A stretch of DNA of 64,000 nucleotides from Clostridium beijerinckii HUN142 (GCF_000621745.1 NZ_KK211337.1:5876-69875); one strand, 5' to 3'; counted from the stretch's first letter, positions 27,072 to 37,871 are shown. A program made the numbers and translations. The notes: generated from the sequence alone by a model not told the origin.

Positions 27072-28280
27072 ATGAAACATGTATTTATTATAGGGTCAAA
27101 AGGCATACCAGCAAAATATGGAGGATTTGAAACCTTCGTTGAAAAATTAACAGAAGGAAAAAAAAGTAGAGAAATAAAATATCATGTTTCTTGCTTAGCA
27201 AATAATACAAAGACTTTTGAACATCATGGAGCCAGATGTTTTAATGTAAAAGTACCTGATATTGGACCTGCAAAAGCAGTTTATTATGATATAGCAGCAT
27301 TAAAAGAATGCATTAAATATATAAAAAAAAATAGCATTAAAATGCCAATAGTATATATTTTAGCATGTAGAATAGGACCTTTTGTGGGTCACTATAAAAA
27401 ACAATTAAATAAATTAGGGGGAAGTCTAATTGTTAATCCAGATGGTCATGAGTGGAAGAGAGCAAAATGGAATAAATTTATAAGAAGATATTGGAAAGTG
27501 TCGGAAAGATATATGGTTAAACATGCAGACTTACTAGTATGTGATTCTAAAAACATTGAAAAATATATAAAAGAAGATTATAAAAAATACAGTCCTAAAA
27601 CCACCTTTATAGCATATGGAGCTGATATTAAAAAATCAAAATTATCTGATGATGATATTATTTTACGTCAGTGGTATAAAGACAAAGATATCAAGAAGAA
27701 AGAATATTACCTAGTTGTAGGGAGATTTGTTCCAGAAAATAATTATGAAACTATGATAGCTGAGTTTATGAAATCAAAAACCAATAAAGATTTTGTATTA
27801 ATAACAAATGTAGAAAAAAATAAATTCTATGATGAATTAAGAAATAAGACTGAATTTTATAAAGATAAAAGAATTAAATTTGTTGGAACCGTGTATAACC
27901 AAGAAATATTGAAAAAGATTAGAGAAAATGCATATGGGTATTTACATGGTCATGAAGTAGGAGGAACAAATCCCTCTTTATTAGAGGCATTAGCAATAAC
28001 TGATCTGAATCTTTTGTTAGATGTTGGATTTAACAAGGAAGTGGGAGAAGATGGAGCTGTATATTTTAACAAAGAAAATAATAATTTAGCTAATCTTATA
28101 AATAGATTAGAGAATGTTGATGAGATTTATATAAAATCTTTAGGATCTAAAGCTAAGGACAGAATTAAGAAGGGATATACATGGAGCTACATCATTGATA
28201 AATATGAAAATATGTTTCATGAAAATAAAACTGTATACGGTGAAGTGGATAGTAACCAGTCAGCGATAATTCAGATATGA
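27072..28280 (+). CDS. Cps2T-type glycosyltransferase, cluster 1
   Basis: The 402-residue protein begins MKHVFIIGSKGIPAKYGGFETFVEKL, the DUF1972 N-terminal pattern seen in beta-1,4-rhamnosyltransferases such as pneumococcal Cps2T. It continues with a GT4-like C-terminal domain: YYLVVGRFVPENNYETMI, FVGTVYNQ and GYLHGHEVGGTNPSLLEAL. It probably adds the second sugar to the lipid-linked unit. The nearby rml genes agree with a rhamnose donor. The paralogue at 57753 shares nearly the whole sequence but has a different C-terminus. Confidence 0.82.
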   Translation: MKHVFIIGSKGIPAKYGGFETFVEKLTEGKKSREIKYHVSCLANNTKTFEHHGARCFNVKVPDIGPAKAVYYDIAALKECIKYIKKNSIKMPIVYILACRIGPFVGHYKKQLNKLGGSLIVNPDGHEWKRAKWNKFIRRYWKVSERYMVKHADLLVCDSKNIEKYIKEDYKKYSPKTTFIAYGADIKKSKLSDDDIILRQWYKDKDIKKKEYYLVVGRFVPENNYETMIAEFMKSKTNKDFVLITNVEKNKFYDELRNKTEFYKDKRIKFVGTVYNQEILKKIRENAYGYLHGHEVGGTNPSLLEALAITDLNLLLDVGFNKEVGEDGAVYFNKENNNLANLINRLENVDEIYIKSLGSKAKDRIKKGYTWSYIIDKYENMFHENKTVYGEVDSNQSAIIQI

Positions 28281-28396
28281 TCCAACACTCACTACAATTT
28301 TAAGTGAAAAAATTTATTGATATAAACTATATTTATGAACAATTCGGGTTTAATAATATATTTTTATATAATTAAGTGAAAAAGGATTGAAATTAT

Positions 28397-29263
28397 ATGA
28401 ATAATAAGGTTTGTGCATTGATAATAACTTATAACATAGATGAAAAAATAATAGAAGTAGCAAGCTCAATTGTTAATCAGGTAGAACTTTTGGTAATTGT
28501 AGATAATTCATCTAAGCCACAAACTATAAAGTTACTAGAAAGATTAAATAAAAATCTAAAGATTAAAGTAATATTTAATAAGGAAAATTGTGGAATAGCA
28601 AAAGCTTTAAATCAAGGAATTAATTTTACGAAAGAAAATAAGTATGAGTGGATTTTAACATTAGATCATGATAGTGTATGCGAAAAGGATATGATAAAAA
28701 ATATGCTATCCTGTTTAAATGATTATGGTGATAAAGATAATATTGGAATATTAACACCTAAAATATTTGAAATACATAAACAAAACTTTATATCAAAAAG
28801 TAGTCATCAAGAGCGTAAATATATTAAAGTTAAAGATTGCATTCAATCAGGAGCACTTATCAACCTGAAAGTTTTTGATAAGATAGGATATTTTAATGAA
28901 GACTTATTTATATATCATGTAGATTTTGATTTCTGCCAAAGATTATTAAAAGCAAATTATGATATAGTTCAATGCAATAACGTAACGCTATATCATGAGG
29001 AAGGATATAAAGTAGCAAAGAGGTTTCTTTGGAAAAAAGTATTTTACAATAATTATAGTTCTTCAGCAATTTATTATATAACTAGAAATACAATCTATAT
29101 GTGTAAAACATATAACGTGATTTATATAAAGAGAATTGTTAAAGATTTTATTTTTATAACATTATTTGATAAAAAGAGAAAAGAAAGACTTTTTTATTTC
29201 TTAAAAGGAATTCATGATGGAATTTTAAATAAATATGGAAAATTAGAAATAATACCGAAATAG
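28397..29263 (+). CDS. Family 2 glycosyltransferase, rhamnosyltransferase-like
   Basis: The 288-residue enzyme has the GT2 GT-A fold with ALIITYNIDEKI, VDNSS, NCGIAKALNQGI and the metal-binding LDHDS in place of the usual DxD. The later YHVDFDFCQRLLKANY matches RfbF/RfbN-type rhamnosyltransferases. The donor is inferred to be dTDP-rhamnose from the rmlA gene directly downstream. The 116-base gap before it shows no terminator or promoter. Confidence 0.8.
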   Translation: MNNKVCALIITYNIDEKIIEVASSIVNQVELLVIVDNSSKPQTIKLLERLNKNLKIKVIFNKENCGIAKALNQGINFTKENKYEWILTLDHDSVCEKDMIKNMLSCLNDYGDKDNIGILTPKIFEIHKQNFISKSSHQERKYIKVKDCIQSGALINLKVFDKIGYFNEDLFIYHVDFDFCQRLLKANYDIVQCNNVTLYHEEGYKVAKRFLWKKVFYNNYSSSAIYYITRNTIYMCKTYNVIYIKRIVKDFIFITLFDKKRKERLFYFLKGIHDGILNKYGKLEIIPK

Positions 29264-29275
29264 GAGTGTGATGGT

Positions 29276-30214
29276 ATGAAAGGAATAATTTTAGCTGGTG
29301 GATCAGGAACAAGACTTTATCCGGTAACAAAAGCAATGTCAAAACAAATGGTACCAATTTATGATAAACCAATGATATATTACCCATTGTCAGTTTTAAT
29401 GCTTGCAGGGATAAGAGATATTTTAATTATATCTACACCAAGAGATATAGTTAATTTTAATGAACTTTTTAGAACTGGGGAAGATTTGGGTTTGAATATC
29501 GAATATGCGGTTCAGGAAAAACCTAATGGACTCGCCGAGGCTTTTATTATTGGTGAAGAATTCATTGGGGACGACAACGTAGCAATGGTTCTTGGAGATA
29601 ATATATTTTATGGACAAGGTTTCTCAAAACATCTTAAGAAAGCAGCTAGTTTAAAGGGCGGAGCATGTGTGTTTGGATATTATGTTCAAAATCCTAAAGA
29701 GTTTGGGGTGGTTGAATTTGATAGAAGTGGAAAAGTTATTTCGTTAGAAGAAAAACCTGAGAATCCAAAATCAAAATATGCAATACCAGGGCTGTATTTC
29801 TATGACAATTCAGTAATTGAAAAAGCCAAGAAGTTGAAACCTTCCCAAAGAGGAGAACTTGAAATAACAGATTTGAATAAAGCTTATATGAAAGATGGAG
29901 CATTAAAAGTACAATTACTAGGCAGAGGAATGGCATGGCTTGATACTGGAAACCATGTGTCCATGCTTCAAGCATCAAATTTTGTTGAGGCAATCCAGCA
30001 TACGCAAGGAACATATATAGCATGTCTTGAGGAAATAGCTTATAGGCAAGGATGGATTAGTTCACAAAAAGTTATTGAATTATCAAAATCGTTAATGAAA
30101 ACTGGATATGGTAAATATCTGGTAGATATAGTACAAGAAATTGAATCAGAAAAAGCAAGTGAAGAAATTGCAGCAGCAAATTATAGTATAGGTGGTAGTT
30201 ATGAAAAATTTTAA
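29276..30214 (+). CDS. rmlA: Glucose-1-phosphate thymidylyltransferase
   Basis: First enzyme of dTDP-L-rhamnose synthesis, making dTDP-glucose. The 312-residue protein starts [45 protein letters not shown], with VLGDNIFYG and [16 protein letters not shown] further on. It carries about 20 residues more at the C-terminus than many RmlA proteins. Its last 14 bases overlap rmlC. Confidence 0.95.
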   Translation: MKGIILAGGSGTRLYPVTKAMSKQMVPIYDKPMIYYPLSVLMLAGIRDILIISTPRDIVNFNELFRTGEDLGLNIEYAVQEKPNGLAEAFIIGEEFIGDDNVAMVLGDNIFYGQGFSKHLKKAASLKGGACVFGYYVQNPKEFGVVEFDRSGKVISLEEKPENPKSKYAIPGLYFYDNSVIEKAKKLKPSQRGELEITDLNKAYMKDGALKVQLLGRGMAWLDTGNHVSMLQASNFVEAIQHTQGTYIACLEEIAYRQGWISSQKVIELSKSLMKTGYGKYLVDIVQEIESEKASEEIAAANYSIGGSYEKF

Positions 30215-30782
30215 TTTTAATCTTACAAGGATCGATGGAGTATACATAATAGAGCCTAAAACTTTTGGAGATAGTAGAGGCTACTTTATGGAAACTTATA
30301 GTAAAGAACAATTTTGTGAAGCTGGACTTAGTATGAATTTTGTTCAAGATAATGAATCAAAATCGAGCAAAGGAGTTTTAAGAGGTCTTCATTTTCAAAA
30401 AAAACATAGTCAAGGAAAGCTTGTTAGAGTAACTAAAGGTGAAGTTTTTGATGTAGCAGTTGATTTAAGAACTGGATCTCCTACTTATGGGCAATGGGAA
30501 GGCGTTATTTTAAGTGATAAGAATAAAAAGCAATTCTATATTCCGGAAGGCTTTGCACATGGTTTTTTAGTTTTATCAGATGAAGCTGTATTTAATTATA
30601 AATGTACAGATTTTTACTCACCAGAATATGATGGCGGGGTCATGTGGAATGATCCGGAAATTAATATAGAATGGCCTTTAGATTTAATAAAAAATATAAT
30701 TTTATCTGAAAAAGATAAGACTTATCCAAATTTAAAGAAACTAGACTTGAGAGAATATAAAGATTTTGTATATAAGAAGTAA
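30201..30782 (+). CDS. rmlC: dTDP-4-dehydrorhamnose 3,5-epimerase
   Basis: The 193-residue cupin enzyme shows [32 protein letters not shown] (with the catalytic His in RGLHFQ), [11 protein letters not shown] and [20 protein letters not shown] at 30192 is in frame, but AGGTGG at 30190-30195 acts as the ribosome-binding site for the ATG at 30201. The gene overlaps rmlA, so the two are probably coupled. Confidence 0.95.
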   Translation: MKNFNFNLTRIDGVYIIEPKTFGDSRGYFMETYSKEQFCEAGLSMNFVQDNESKSSKGVLRGLHFQKKHSQGKLVRVTKGEVFDVAVDLRTGSPTYGQWEGVILSDKNKKQFYIPEGFAHGFLVLSDEAVFNYKCTDFYSPEYDGGVMWNDPEINIEWPLDLIKNIILSEKDKTYPNLKKLDLREYKDFVYKK

Positions 30783-30864
30783 AAAAATATGGATTATATT
30801 TAAAAAAACTATTATTAAAATATAAGATATTAATTTTTTATTAGAGATAGGGTGTGAGAGATAT

Positions 30865-31773
30865 ATGAAGATATTAATAACAGGATGCAATGGCCAACTA
30901 GGCAACGAACTTCAAAGTATAATAAAATCTGGAAAAGCAGAGATTGATGAAGTTTCAGGAAGTATAAGAAAATCAGAAGTTATAGCATTAGATGTAGATA
31001 AGCTTGATATAACAAATTTAACTCAAGTAAAAGAAATATTAAATGATGTTAAACCAGATGTTGTAATAAATTGTGCAGCAGCGACAAATGTTGATGGATG
31101 TGAAGGCAATAATGATTTTTCATTTAGAGTTAATTCTATAGGGCCTAGAAATTTAGCTATAATTTGTGAAGAAATAGGAGCTAAATTGGTTCAAGTTTCA
31201 ACTGATTATGTGTTTAGTGGAGCTTCTAATAGACCATTAACAGAATATGATTTAACAGCGCCTTATAGTGTTTATGGAAAAACTAAGCTTCTAGGTGAAC
31301 AATATGTGCAGCAATTTTGTTCAAAGTATTTTATTGTTAGAACAGCCTGGTTATATGGGTATATAGGTAAGAACTTCGTTTATACCATGATGAGACTTGG
31401 CAAAGAAAAGGACATAATTAAAGTTGTAGATGATCAAAGAGGAAGCCCAACTCATGCCAATGATCTAGCTTATCACATTTTAAAGCTCATTGAAACAGAA
31501 GAATATGGAATATATCACTGTACAGGTAAGGGAGAATGCACATGGTATGAGTTTGCTAAAATAATAATTGAATTATGTGGCGAAAAATGTGAAGTTAAAC
31601 CTTGTACTTCAGAAGAGTATATAACTCCAGCAAAAAGACCAGAATACTCATCACTTGATAATATGATGTTAAGATCTACTGTTGGTGATGAAATGAGAGA
31701 TTGGAAAGAAGCAATAAAATCATTTATTGAGAAAGTTATGAAAGGTGACAGTCATCAGGAAGGGGTAGAATGA
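30865..31773 (+). CDS. rmlD: dTDP-4-dehydrorhamnose reductase
   Basis: Last enzyme of the dTDP-L-rhamnose pathway. The 302-residue short-chain dehydrogenase has MKILITGCNGQLGNELQ, NCAAATNVDGCE, VSTDYVFSG and the catalytic YSVYGKTKLLGE. It has an extra loop near residues 28-42 relative to short RmlD proteins. Its stop overlaps the start of rmlB, giving the order rmlA-C-D-B. Confidence 0.94.
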   Translation: MKILITGCNGQLGNELQSIIKSGKAEIDEVSGSIRKSEVIALDVDKLDITNLTQVKEILNDVKPDVVINCAAATNVDGCEGNNDFSFRVNSIGPRNLAIICEEIGAKLVQVSTDYVFSGASNRPLTEYDLTAPYSVYGKTKLLGEQYVQQFCSKYFIVRTAWLYGYIGKNFVYTMMRLGKEKDIIKVVDDQRGSPTHANDLAYHILKLIETEEYGIYHCTGKGECTWYEFAKIIIELCGEKCEVKPCTSEEYITPAKRPEYSSLDNMMLRSTVGDEMRDWKEAIKSFIEKVMKGDSHQEGVE

Positions 31774-32822
31774 TGAAGACATATTTAGTTACAGGTGGAG
31801 CTGGATTTATAGGCTCAAACTTTGTTTTATACATGTTAAATAAATATAAAGATATTAAGATAATAAATTTAGATAAATTAACTTATGCAGGAAATTTAGA
31901 AAATCTTAAATCAATAGAAAATGATGAAAGATATACATTTGTTCAGGGTGATATTTGTGATAAAGAATTAGTATCAAGTTTATTTGAAAAATATGAGATA
32001 GATTATGTAACTCATTTTGCAGCAGAATCTCATGTTGATAGAAGTATAAAACAGCCTGAGGTATTTGTTAAAACAAATGTACTTGGAACAGTTAACATGC
32101 TTAATTGTGCAAAAAATGCATGGGAAACAGAAAATGGATTTAAAGAGGGTGTGAAATTTCTTCATGTATCAACGGATGAAGTATATGGATCATTAGGAGA
32201 GGAAGGATATTTTATGGAAACAACTCCATTAGATCCTCATAGCCCATATTCATCGAGTAAAGCAAGTTCAGATTTTATGGTTAAGGCATATTATGATACA
32301 TATAAAATGCCAATTAACATAACAAGATGTTCAAATAATTATGGCCCATTCCAATTTCCAGAGAAGTTAATTCCATTGTTAATAAATAACTGTTTAAAAC
32401 ATAAGGAATTACCTATATATGGAGATGGAATGAACATACGCGATTGGTTATTTGTAGAAGATCATGCAAAGGCAATTGATATGGTTGTTAATAATGGTAG
32501 ACCTGGACAGGTTTATAATGTTGGCGGGCATAATGAGAGAGCAAACATACAAATAGTTAAAACAGTTATATCATATATACATGAAAATGTGGATAAAGAA
32601 GTAAATGAAAGCTTAATTAAATATGTTACCGATAGAAAAGGTCATGATAGAAGATATGGAATAGCACCAGATAAAATAAAAAAAGAACTTGGATGGTATC
32701 CTGAAACTACTTTTGAAGTTGGAATAAAGAAGACTATCAAGTGGTATTTAGATAATGCAGAGTGGATGATAAATGTTACTTCTGGAGATTATCAAAAATA
32801 TTATGAGAGGATGTATAAATAA
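31770..32822 (+). CDS. rmlB: dTDP-glucose 4,6-dehydratase
   Basis: The 350-residue enzyme has TGGAGFIGSNF, HFAAESHVDRSI, STDEVYGSLGE, the catalytic YSSSKASSDF and NITRCSNNYGPFQFPEKLIP. It makes dTDP-4-keto-6-deoxyglucose for RmlC. Two adjacent ATG codons (31770 and 31773) follow AGGAAGGGG; either could be used. It overlaps rmlD by four bases. Confidence 0.95.
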   Translation: MMKTYLVTGGAGFIGSNFVLYMLNKYKDIKIINLDKLTYAGNLENLKSIENDERYTFVQGDICDKELVSSLFEKYEIDYVTHFAAESHVDRSIKQPEVFVKTNVLGTVNMLNCAKNAWETENGFKEGVKFLHVSTDEVYGSLGEEGYFMETTPLDPHSPYSSSKASSDFMVKAYYDTYKMPINITRCSNNYGPFQFPEKLIPLLINNCLKHKELPIYGDGMNIRDWLFVEDHAKAIDMVVNNGRPGQVYNVGGHNERANIQIVKTVISYIHENVDKEVNESLIKYVTDRKGHDRRYGIAPDKIKKELGWYPETTFEVGIKKTIKWYLDNAEWMINVTSGDYQKYYERMYK

Positions 32823-32853
32823 AAATTTAGTTAAGTAGCATAAGGAGAAAGAT

Positions 32854-33705
32854 ATGGTATCTATCATTATACCAACATATAATAGAGCAAATACATTAGT
32901 GAGATGTATTAAAAGCCTATTAAATCAAACATATTCGGACTTTGAAATAATTATAGTTGATGATAGGTCAACTGATAACTCTGAAGCAATAATAAAAAAT
33001 ATATGTGATTCAAGAATAAAATATATTAAGCATGAAAAAAATTTGGGAGCTAATGCAGCTAGAAATACAGGGATAAAATATGCAGTTGGTGAGTTTATTG
33101 CATTTCAGGATAGCGATGATGAATGGGTGAATAATAAGTTAGAGATTCAGCTTAGAGAGCTAAAAAATAGTAATGCTGATATAGTAGCTAGCTCATTTAT
33201 TAGATATATGGGAAAGAGAAAAACACTTCTTCCTAAGGAAAAAATAAAAGATAATTGTGCAGCCATAAGGCTATTACGTAAGAATTATATTAGTACCCAA
33301 ACGGTATTAGGAAAAGCAGAATGTTTTAAAAATAACGAGTTTGATAAAAAATTGCCCAGATTTCAAGATTGGGAACTAATGATAAGACTAACACGCAAAT
33401 ATAAAATTCATTTTATAAATAGACCATTAGCTAATGTATATGTTCAAGATGATAGTATTACAAAGAAACCACTTAAGGCTATAGAAGCATTAAAGATAAT
33501 TATGAGTAAGCATAAGGAGTTATTCGACAATGATCATGTAGCAAAAGCTGGTTTTTACAATCTTTTAGGAGATATATACTTAAGTATGAATGATTTTAAG
33601 CATTGTTATTATATTAAATCATTAAAGTATAACAAGTTAAATTATAAAACTTATATAAGAATTTGTATTTATTATATAAAAAGAATAAGTCAAAAACTAA
33701 AATGA
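32854..33705 (+). CDS. Family 2 glycosyltransferase
   Basis: The 283-residue enzyme begins MVSIIIPTYNRANTLVRCIKSLLNQTYSDFEIIIVDDRSTDNS and has the DxD-type FQDSDDEW. QDWELMIRLTRKYKI further on resembles enzymes of EPS and teichoic-acid clusters. The acceptor and donor are unknown. It is similar in architecture to the gene at 61147 in cluster 2. Confidence 0.85.
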   Translation: MVSIIIPTYNRANTLVRCIKSLLNQTYSDFEIIIVDDRSTDNSEAIIKNICDSRIKYIKHEKNLGANAARNTGIKYAVGEFIAFQDSDDEWVNNKLEIQLRELKNSNADIVASSFIRYMGKRKTLLPKEKIKDNCAAIRLLRKNYISTQTVLGKAECFKNNEFDKKLPRFQDWELMIRLTRKYKIHFINRPLANVYVQDDSITKKPLKAIEALKIIMSKHKELFDNDHVAKAGFYNLLGDIYLSMNDFKHCYYIKSLKYNKLNYKTYIRICIYYIKRISQKLK

Positions 33706-33732
33706 TAGACAATTAAAAGTAAGGGTGTATTT

Positions 33733-34914
33733 ATGAAGATTTGTTTTGTAACAAGTAATATATTCAGTTCAGGTGGGGTGCAGAGAGTTACCACTGTATT
33801 AGCCAACGAGTTAGTTAAATATAACGAAGTGGATATACTATGCGCTTCAGATAAATATAAACCAAATTACGAATTATATAATTTAAATAAAAGTATTAAC
33901 GTAGAAATAAATGGTATTATGCATAAAAAGAGGCTGATTTCAAAGTTAGTTTGTAAAAGTTTGATGATATTGAATAATAAAACAGGTATATTTAATAAAA
34001 ATAAATGTATAAACATATTAAATAAAGTGTATTTTCCAGGAAAAATACAAAAAAACTTTCTGGAATACTTAAATACAAAAAAATATGATGTGATAATTGC
34101 AGTAGAAGCGTTATATAGCATGTTAATAGGTTCAATAGCAAATGAGTTAAATGCTAAAACTATAGGTTGGCAACATAATTCTTATGAAGCATATTTTCAA
34201 ACTAAGGACAAGTATTGTTGGAATATAGATAAAATGTTTAAAAGAAATATATCAATGTTAGATAAGTGTGTAGTTTTAACAGAACATGACAAAAATAAAA
34301 TTAAAGAAAAAATGGGAATCAAAAGTATATGCATATATAATCCATTGAGTTTTACATCAGAACAAAAATCTAACTGTAATAATAGAAATATACTATCGGT
34401 TGGTAGATTAGTACAAGAACAAAAAGGATTTGATTTATTGTTAGATGCATATAAAATAGTTTCAAAAAAGCATCCAAATTGGAAATTAATTATAGTGGGT
34501 GATGGACCTGATAAGGAAAAATTAGAAAATAAGATATTGGAACTTCAGTTAGTGAACAATGTGGAAATTAGGCCTTTTACCACTAATGTCAATTATTATT
34601 ATTTAAATTCATCTATTTTTGTATCATCATCTAGATGGGAAGGATTTGGATTAGTAATAACAGAGGCTATGGAATGTGGACTACCAGTAGTAGCATTTGC
34701 TAATAGTGGTCCTAAAGAAATAATAAATAAAGATGGAATTAATGGAGTATTGGTTCCAACTAAAAATGTAAAAGAATTAGCACTACAAATAATAAATTTA
34801 ATTGAAAATTATAATAAAAGAAAAGATATGTCTATAAAGGCCATTGAAAGAGCTCAAGATTTTAATGTTAAGAGCGTAGTTGAAAAATGGAAAAGAGTTT
34901 TAGAACTTTTATAG
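33733..34914 (+). CDS. Family 4 glycosyltransferase
   Basis: The 393-residue GT-B enzyme has the N-terminal FSSGGVQRVTTVLANELVK and WQHNSYEAYF, and the donor-site part SVGRLVQEQKGFDLLLDAY, IVGDGPDKEKLE and SSSRWEGFGLVITEAMECGLPVVAF, the E-x7-E region of retaining GT4 enzymes. The partial gene at 63289 in cluster 2 is clearly its paralogue. Confidence 0.88.
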   Translation: MKICFVTSNIFSSGGVQRVTTVLANELVKYNEVDILCASDKYKPNYELYNLNKSINVEINGIMHKKRLISKLVCKSLMILNNKTGIFNKNKCINILNKVYFPGKIQKNFLEYLNTKKYDVIIAVEALYSMLIGSIANELNAKTIGWQHNSYEAYFQTKDKYCWNIDKMFKRNISMLDKCVVLTEHDKNKIKEKMGIKSICIYNPLSFTSEQKSNCNNRNILSVGRLVQEQKGFDLLLDAYKIVSKKHPNWKLIIVGDGPDKEKLENKILELQLVNNVEIRPFTTNVNYYYLNSSIFVSSSRWEGFGLVITEAMECGLPVVAFANSGPKEIINKDGINGVLVPTKNVKELALQIINLIENYNKRKDMSIKAIERAQDFNVKSVVEKWKRVLELL

Positions 34915-34925
34915 GAGATTTATTT

Positions 34926-36182
34926 ATGAAAATAGAAAGTACTAATGGAATAGAATTAAATCTGATAAATATAAAAAGTAGTATTGTTTATAAGTTAATG
35001 AGTTTTATAATATTTTTTACTTTTATCTTTTCCTACCAATTAAGGTGTGGACTATTAGGTGACAAAATAGGTGGTTTAAATATTACAGTCTTAGCATTAA
35101 TAATATTATTATTTTTATTATATTTCAACAATATAGATAAGAAATACATGATTTTAGTATATATAGTGAATATGTGTGTGTTTATCAGTGCTATTTATTC
35201 TAATAAAAGCATATATAAAGGTTTTGTTGTATGTGGATATTTTACAATTCCATTAATATTAATAGGTATAAATTTAAAGAAAAACTTATTCATAGAGTTC
35301 ACAAATAAATATATAAAAGTATTAAATATACTTATGATAATTATAACTGTAATGGGGGTTTTAGATATAGCTACTAATCAACGTTTGATGGTATTTGTAT
35401 CTAAATTTATGACTTCAAAAACACAAGAGCTAATTAGTACACAGATAGATGCTAGTATAGCAAATTATAGAATGTATTCTCTTATGGGGCATCCGTTATT
35501 TAATACACAATTATATTTAATGTTTTATACAATTAATATAAATTATACTAGATACATTAATAAAATATTGGATACAAGAATTGTAACTTTTATTACTATT
35601 TTAGGAATAGTATTAACTAAAAGTAAATCAGGGATGATTTTATTAGTAATATGTTTATTAGTACAACATGCAAAAAAAATAAAAATCAGAAATTTTATTA
35701 TATCATTTTTAGCAATAATATTTCTATTTTTCGCTGGAATTTTTAATACTACAATTGAGAGATTTGATGGAAGTTTAACGAGTGGCAGAAATGAAATGTG
35801 GGACCTAATCCAGCAGTCAAATATGTATCCCATAAAGGTATTTTCAGGATATGGTCTAGGTGCTACTTTTAGATATAATGACATTATTAAAAATGCATCA
35901 TCTGCATTTGAATATCCGGTTAGAATGTTCTCTTTTGAAATTGGAATGGTACCTTCAGTATTAATTTTTAGTTGTTTATTATATCCGATTTTAAAATTAA
36001 TAAGGCGTAGGCAGTATTCCCTGGCAATTGCATATAGCATAATATTTGCAGATGTAAATACCTATAATGGATTGTCATTGCAAAGTGATAATATGATAAT
36101 TTTATGTTTATTTATTTTAACAATACTAAATATATCTAATTATGCTTTAAAGAGAAAAGAAAGATCAGGACATAGCGTTTAA
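34926..36182 (+). CDS. Polysaccharide polymerase (Wzy/O-antigen ligase-like)
   Basis: A 418-residue membrane protein with about ten hydrophobic segments. A conserved loop with SLTSGRNEMWDLI and GYGLGATFRYND is typical of O-antigen ligase/Wzy polymerases. It would join lipid-linked repeat units outside the membrane. AGGAG at 34913 places the start at 34926, although the frame is open to 34887, inside the preceding gene. Such polymerases diverge quickly, so the assignment rests on topology, loop motif and position. Confidence 0.8.
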   Translation: MKIESTNGIELNLINIKSSIVYKLMSFIIFFTFIFSYQLRCGLLGDKIGGLNITVLALIILLFLLYFNNIDKKYMILVYIVNMCVFISAIYSNKSIYKGFVVCGYFTIPLILIGINLKKNLFIEFTNKYIKVLNILMIIITVMGVLDIATNQRLMVFVSKFMTSKTQELISTQIDASIANYRMYSLMGHPLFNTQLYLMFYTININYTRYINKILDTRIVTFITILGIVLTKSKSGMILLVICLLVQHAKKIKIRNFIISFLAIIFLFFAGIFNTTIERFDGSLTSGRNEMWDLIQQSNMYPIKVFSGYGLGATFRYNDIIKNASSAFEYPVRMFSFEIGMVPSVLIFSCLLYPILKLIRRRQYSLAIAYSIIFADVNTYNGLSLQSDNMIILCLFILTILNISNYALKRKERSGHSV

Positions 36183-36205
36183 GTTATGATTGTAAAGGAG
36201 TAAAA

Positions 36206-37228
36206 ATGTATAATAAATATCAAATAAGTATTATTGTACCTGTTTACAATGTAGAAAAATATGTAGAGAAATGTGTAAAATCACTATTAAAGCAAACCTT
36301 TAAAAATTATGAGATTATACTTGTAAATGATGGCTCTACCGATTCCTCATATGAAATAATTAAAAAAATAGAAGAGGATAATAATAACGTAAGTGTAATA
36401 ACTCAAAAAAATCAAGGACAGGGAAAGGCAAGAAGTGAGGGGATAAAACAAGCAAAAGGTGAATACCTAACTTTTGTAGATAGTGATGATTGGGTTTCGG
36501 AGGATTATTTAGAAAAGTTGTATAATTCACTAAAGGATAATAATGCAGATATTTCGGTATGCAATGTTGCATGGGTTATGGAGAAGTCTAATGAAATTAT
36601 ATCATTTAAAGGATTTAATTTCAGTACTTTAACATCAGAAGAAGCAATAAACGAGCTATTGTTAGATAAAAGTGTAAATAGCTATACATGGGGGAAATTA
36701 TATAAGAAGGATATATTTATAAAGAATAAAGTAGATTTTCCACCTAGAATGTTATATGAAGATCTAGCAGTAATAATACAAACCTTTTACTATGCAAATA
36801 AAATAACATTTATAAATGATAACTGCTATTATTACCTGCAGAGTGAAAAAAGCAGCACTAGAACGCCAAATATAAATTGTATATATCACAGATTAAAAGC
36901 TTTAAAATTAGTAAAGGACTTTTTGGTAAAAAATAATGAATTTGATAAATACAAAAAGATATATACTCACTTTTGTTTGTTTCATCTATATTTAATGCAA
37001 AAGCAGGTATACTTTTGGAATTTTAAGGAGCATGAAAAGCAAGTTATACATAATGTGATGGAATGTATAGAAGAGAAAAGTATAACTAATGATATGTTAA
37101 GAAAAACATTTTTAACAAAGCAACAAAAGTTAGAGATACTAACCTTTAATAAGAATAAAGCATTATATAGACTAGTAACTATTTATTATAATTTAAAGTC
37201 AAGAATCTCCAATAAGATTGATATTTAA
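36206..37228 (+). CDS. Family 2 glycosyltransferase
   Basis: The 340-residue enzyme begins with QISIIVPVYNVEKYVEKCVKSLLKQTFKNYEIILVNDGSTDSS, followed by QGKARSEGIKQAKGEYLTFVDSDDWV. This is a very typical GT2 N-terminus. NSYTWGKLYKKDIF and YEDLAVIIQTFYYA further on are typical of EPS glycosyltransferases. A counterpart of the same general type lies at 60148. The donor is unknown. Confidence 0.87.
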   Translation: MYNKYQISIIVPVYNVEKYVEKCVKSLLKQTFKNYEIILVNDGSTDSSYEIIKKIEEDNNNVSVITQKNQGQGKARSEGIKQAKGEYLTFVDSDDWVSEDYLEKLYNSLKDNNADISVCNVAWVMEKSNEIISFKGFNFSTLTSEEAINELLLDKSVNSYTWGKLYKKDIFIKNKVDFPPRMLYEDLAVIIQTFYYANKITFINDNCYYYLQSEKSSTRTPNINCIYHRLKALKLVKDFLVKNNEFDKYKKIYTHFCLFHLYLMQKQVYFWNFKEHEKQVIHNVMECIEEKSITNDMLRKTFLTKQQKLEILTFNKNKALYRLVTIYYNLKSRISNKIDI

Positions 37229-37244
37229 AGGAAAGAGGGATAGG

Positions 37245-37871
37245 ATGATGTACGAAGAATTGAAATATTCTGTTTATTGTGATTTATATAGAGCTTATGG
37301 ATATTATAGTAAGTGGTTATTAATAAAAGTACTTTTAGCATTAAAGACATTACCTACCTCAAAATATATAGTGGTATTACGAGTGTGCAAATATTTAAAA
37401 AATAGCAATAGCAAATTTAAAAATATATTAGGAAAATTAGTAGGGTTTTATCTTAGAAGATTACAAGTAAAATTGGGGATTGAAATTAGTCCAATAACTA
37501 AAATTAATGAAGGGTTGGCGATACCTCACATAGGGGGGATTGTTATGGCTGGAAATACAGTTATAGGTAAGAATTGCACTATTCTTAATGGAGTTTCAAT
37601 AGGTTCTAATTTATTTAGACATAGATTTAAGGCTGCCACAATAGGTGATAATGTTTTTATAGGAACAGGAGCTAAGATAATAGGACCCGTAACAATTGGC
37701 AATAATGTTACAATAGGAGCGAATTCGGTAGTTACAAAGGATATACCAAATGGAGTTGTTGTAGCTGGAAATCCTGCTAAAGTAATATCAAACAAAGATT
37801 CAATTGTTATTTATGGAGACTATAAATCAAGAAATGAATATATCAAAGGGGGAAAGGGGAAGCTTAAATGA
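37245..37871 (+). CDS. Serine acetyltransferase-like O-acyltransferase
   Basis: The 208-residue protein has an N-terminal helical part and a left-handed beta-helix of hexapeptide repeats: GLAIPHIGGIVMAGNTVIGKNC, VSIGSNLFRHRF, IGDNVFIGTGAKIIGPVTIG and TIGANSVVTKDIPNGVVVAGNPAKVI. The fold is that of CysE, but in this setting it more likely acetylates a sugar of the repeat unit. GAGGG at 37235 sets the start at 37245. Its end overlaps the next acyltransferase gene by four bases. Confidence 0.8.
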   Translation: MMYEELKYSVYCDLYRAYGYYSKWLLIKVLLALKTLPTSKYIVVLRVCKYLKNSNSKFKNILGKLVGFYLRRLQVKLGIEISPITKINEGLAIPHIGGIVMAGNTVIGKNCTILNGVSIGSNLFRHRFKAATIGDNVFIGTGAKIIGPVTIGNNVTIGANSVVTKDIPNGVVVAGNPAKVISNKDSIVIYGDYKSRNEYIKGGKGKLK